A stretch of 21,830 nt of DNA, taken from NCBI GenBank assembly GCA_004352715.1, contig SCFE01000012.1:2597591-2619420 (forward strand), in the 5' to 3' direction. This DNA is from Hofstenia miamia (taxonomy: Eukaryota; Xenacoelomorpha; Acoela). Below are positions 19,672-21,830 of this stretch, in pieces (positions within the stretch are counted from its first letter, which is position 1; each line of letters begins with the position of its first letter). The position numbers were made by a program, and so were the translations under genes. The notes beneath the pieces are model-generated. The model had not been told where the DNA came from, searched no databases, and worked only from the letters and a program-made list of their open reading frames with translations.

Positions 19672-19800
19672 TTAAAAAATGCGGACTAAACTTTGAAACA
19701 AAAATATTACATCAGACGTCAAGATCAAGTAATTTAAAAATTATTGAGAGTATTTTTATAAAATCCTTGCAACCAATTTTAAACACAAAAGACTATTTAT
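19438..19800 (+). pseudogene. PLE GIY-YIG endonuclease fragment, copy 2
   Basis: The frame from 19438 carries IIYQIKCTCGEDYIGFSSRQ and RRIKEH and stops at 19687 because of an indel (CATTTAAAAAATGCGG against CATCTAAATAAATGCGG in copy 1). Beyond the indel the frame continues as FETKILHQTSRSSNLKIIES, then IFIKSLQPILNT and a stop at 19801. This C-terminus looks more ancestral than that of copy 1, because 'P.LN' is the usual end of the PLE endonuclease domain. Confidence 0.75.
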
Positions 19801-19856
19801 AAATTAAATTTGCCACTTTTTAAAATTTAAAAAATTATAATTATTATTGTAAAATC

Positions 19857-20856
19857 NNNNNNNNNNNNNNNNNNNNNNNNNNNNNNNNNNNNNNNNNNNN
19901 NNNNNNNNNNNNNNNNNNNNNNNNNNNNNNNNNNNNNNNNNNNNNNNNNNNNNNNNNNNNNNNNNNNNNNNNNNNNNNNNNNNNNNNNNNNNNNNNNNNN
20001 NNNNNNNNNNNNNNNNNNNNNNNNNNNNNNNNNNNNNNNNNNNNNNNNNNNNNNNNNNNNNNNNNNNNNNNNNNNNNNNNNNNNNNNNNNNNNNNNNNNN
20101 NNNNNNNNNNNNNNNNNNNNNNNNNNNNNNNNNNNNNNNNNNNNNNNNNNNNNNNNNNNNNNNNNNNNNNNNNNNNNNNNNNNNNNNNNNNNNNNNNNNN
20201 NNNNNNNNNNNNNNNNNNNNNNNNNNNNNNNNNNNNNNNNNNNNNNNNNNNNNNNNNNNNNNNNNNNNNNNNNNNNNNNNNNNNNNNNNNNNNNNNNNNN
20301 NNNNNNNNNNNNNNNNNNNNNNNNNNNNNNNNNNNNNNNNNNNNNNNNNNNNNNNNNNNNNNNNNNNNNNNNNNNNNNNNNNNNNNNNNNNNNNNNNNNN
20401 NNNNNNNNNNNNNNNNNNNNNNNNNNNNNNNNNNNNNNNNNNNNNNNNNNNNNNNNNNNNNNNNNNNNNNNNNNNNNNNNNNNNNNNNNNNNNNNNNNNN
20501 NNNNNNNNNNNNNNNNNNNNNNNNNNNNNNNNNNNNNNNNNNNNNNNNNNNNNNNNNNNNNNNNNNNNNNNNNNNNNNNNNNNNNNNNNNNNNNNNNNNN
20601 NNNNNNNNNNNNNNNNNNNNNNNNNNNNNNNNNNNNNNNNNNNNNNNNNNNNNNNNNNNNNNNNNNNNNNNNNNNNNNNNNNNNNNNNNNNNNNNNNNNN
20701 NNNNNNNNNNNNNNNNNNNNNNNNNNNNNNNNNNNNNNNNNNNNNNNNNNNNNNNNNNNNNNNNNNNNNNNNNNNNNNNNNNNNNNNNNNNNNNNNNNNN
20801 NNNNNNNNNNNNNNNNNNNNNNNNNNNNNNNNNNNNNNNNNNNNNNNNNNNNNNNN
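19857..20856. other. Assembly gap (exactly 1000 N)
   Basis: The round length suggests an arbitrary or estimated scaffold gap. It cuts the 3' end of PLE copy 2 and the PHD-like ORF. Confidence 0.99.
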
Positions 20857-20992
20857 ATTGATCGCATTGTATTCCAGCATCCACTTTCTTGACACCTTTG
20901 GAACACTCCATGCAGATATCACCCTTACTCTTCAAAATAAAATCAGCATTTTCATCAATTCCAATAATTTCTTTTTTCTTTTTTGTTTTCAT
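20857..20992 (-). CDS. N-terminus of PHD-finger-like protein, cut by gap
   Basis: ATG at 20990-20992; 45 codons are readable before the gap. A Lys-rich start (MKTKKKKEIIGIDEN) is followed by ICMECSKGV ... GIQCDQ, i.e. C-x2-C then C-x-x at the spacing of the first half of a PHD zinc finger ('C..C...v.....i.C..C..W.H..C'). PHD fingers of this type occur in ORF1 of CR1-like and other non-LTR retrotransposons, and in host chromatin proteins. Neighbouring retroelement debris favours a transposon origin. The second half is in the gap, so the call is tentative. Confidence 0.45.
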
Positions 20993-21043
20993 TATTAATA
21001 TCTAGTGATCAGCAATGCGAATATATTCTTTTTTCTTTCAAAG

Positions 21044-21830
21044 TTAAATATGATTTAAGCTGAAAGCTCTCTCTGCTGCTAGTATCTTCCTTGTCTCCCT
21101 GTCTAGCTCCCTAAGTTCATTCTTATTCCACCTAACTATTCCTGCCGAATATCTCAATACTGGTATTGCCCATGTATTAATTGCCTTTATACTATTCTGC
21201 CCATTTAATGCTGACTTCTGTAGTACTTTCCTTACCCTTCTCTTGTACTCTTTTCTTAACCTTGTCTTCATTTCCTCATGATCTGTAATATCTTTCTCTA
21301 TCACACCTAAGTACTTGTACCCCTCTTTGACTTCCTCAATCTTATTCCCATTGCTCATCCTCAAACCATCTCCATTTATGCACTTGCCTCTGGTCATTGT
21401 CACAGTCTCACACTTTTCTAATCCAAATTCCAACTCAGAATCTCTGCTTGCCTTCTCCAATGTCTCCACTTGCTTCTGCAACATCTTCCTTGAACTAGCA
21501 TACAATTCAGGTCATCCATGTACCACAGGTGACTCACTGCTCTACCATTCTTCTCCATCTTATACCCTATGCTTGTCTCCTTTAACTTTAACACCCACTC
21601 ACCACACACTCCTCCAATGCTACTGCTAGTCTCTCATGCACACTTGTGAACTTCTTCAGCCAATACCCATGTACCTCATCTCTGCCTGGCGCCTTCCAAT
21701 TCTTCATCTTCTTTAGAGCCTCCTTTAGCTTTGCAGTTCTGATTACTTCTTCTTCTTGTCTGAACTTCTTCTGCATCTGCTCACTCTCTATCTCTGGCCC
21801 TTCACTTCCCCATATATTTTCCCAGAACCT
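21044..21830 (-). pseudogene. Non-LTR retrotransposon RT fragment, internally deleted
   Basis: Minus strand from the right edge: FWENIWGSEGPEIESEQ, then KNWKAPGRDEVHGYWLKKFT (about 21659-21718), the non-LTR RT block 1 with N-W-K-A-P-G-x-D, then HERLAVALEECVV up to a stop. The next sequence is already LKETSIGYKMEKNGRAVSHL then WYMDDL (21510-21600, motif C), so the palm segment with motifs A and B is missing. After a frameshift at about 21505 the frame 21505-21044 continues YASSRKMLQKQVETLEKA, FGLEKCETVTM, YKYLGV and INTWAIPVLRYSAGIVRW, typical of thumb and C-terminal regions in R2/R4-like elements, and ends early at RAFSLNHI. Composition is clearly more GC-rich than the flanks, so insertion from elsewhere is likely. 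Confidence 0.8.

Larger units (their letters stand above)
18864..19856 (+). mobile_element. Penelope-like element, copy 2 (RT core deleted)
   Basis: Plus-strand partial PLE. It opens with an N-terminal piece (KKIIEKTIELTTKREKL, then SSGLHQDIIAFIFNCIRIFT, about 18867-18981), and just past the stop there it jumps into the segment KNEYPNFIDRHIKKSLEDIL (about 18990-19050), which in copy 1 lies ~70 residues after motif C. So the whole RT palm is missing. The rest is the GIY-YIG region, duplicated once (see separate entry), and the 3' UTR, entering a gap at 19857. The deletion junction lies in AATTAAAG, shared by both sides (microhomology). Confidence 0.8.

Noticed and set aside
19804-20992. 370-380-aa minus ORFs over the 1000-N gap
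   Set aside because: Only the 45 codons at 20857-20992 are real sequence; the rest is N.
21315-21629. 104-aa plus-strand ORF
   Set aside because: Antisense of the non-LTR RT fragment.
1-21830. tRNA, rRNA and CRISPR arrays
   Set aside because: Scanned by eye for tRNA A/B boxes, rRNA-like GC-rich blocks and regular repeat-spacer patterns; none found. CRISPR is not expected in a eukaryote. A tRNAscan-type run could still reveal a degenerate tRNA or SINE.

Overview
This is an AT-rich (roughly 30% G+C by eye) eukaryotic scaffold piece, almost certainly from an invertebrate animal. Evidence: long (TA)n microsatellites, five assembly gaps plus two isolated n's, no bacterial-style gene packing, and a mobile-element content (Penelope-like element, non-LTR retrotransposon, THAP-domain remnant, DNA-transposon-type ORF) typical of cnidarian, mollusc or arthropod genomes. 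The species cannot be fixed from the sequence alone.

Layout. 1-530: minus-strand reading frame running off the left edge, resembling the N-terminal part of a transposon-derived protein (VVDRSSIRR ... FDGRRD). 531-3840: non-coding AT-rich DNA with palindromes, a (TAA)n tract and a 142-bp tandem duplication split by a single n. 3843-4415: the only intact stand-alone gene seen, a 190-aa secreted protein with signal peptide and four cysteines (minus strand). 4736-9100: (TA)n tracts, two of which run into CAGGRTG transposon-like ends, a family of CTTTAAAG repeats on both sides of a gap, and a frameshifted THAP-domain remnant (7064-7360) followed by unrecognised ORF scraps. 9640-9970: local CpG-rich patch. 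10930-12330: decayed minus-strand pseudogene of a guanylate-binding-protein/atlastin-like GTPase. 14716-15003: possible retroelement Gag remnant. 15490-16585: diverged direct repeat.

16613-19856 is the most structured part: two Penelope-like element (PLE) copies arranged head to head. The minus-strand copy keeps reverse transcriptase plus GIY-YIG endonuclease in a long frame; the plus-strand copy lost the RT core and carries a 285-bp tandem duplication. Outer arms share the same 3' end and inner arms share a 36-bp N-terminal segment, forming a large imperfect inverted repeat. After a 1000-N gap come a PHD-finger-like ORF start (20857-20992, minus) and an internally deleted non-LTR retrotransposon RT fragment (21044-21830, minus, running off the right edge).

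Nothing here behaves like an operon or a coordinated novel system. The window is mostly a transposon graveyard with one plausible host gene. Three of the duplications (around 1871, 17801-17946 and 19366) coincide with n's and are better read as assembly artefacts than biology.
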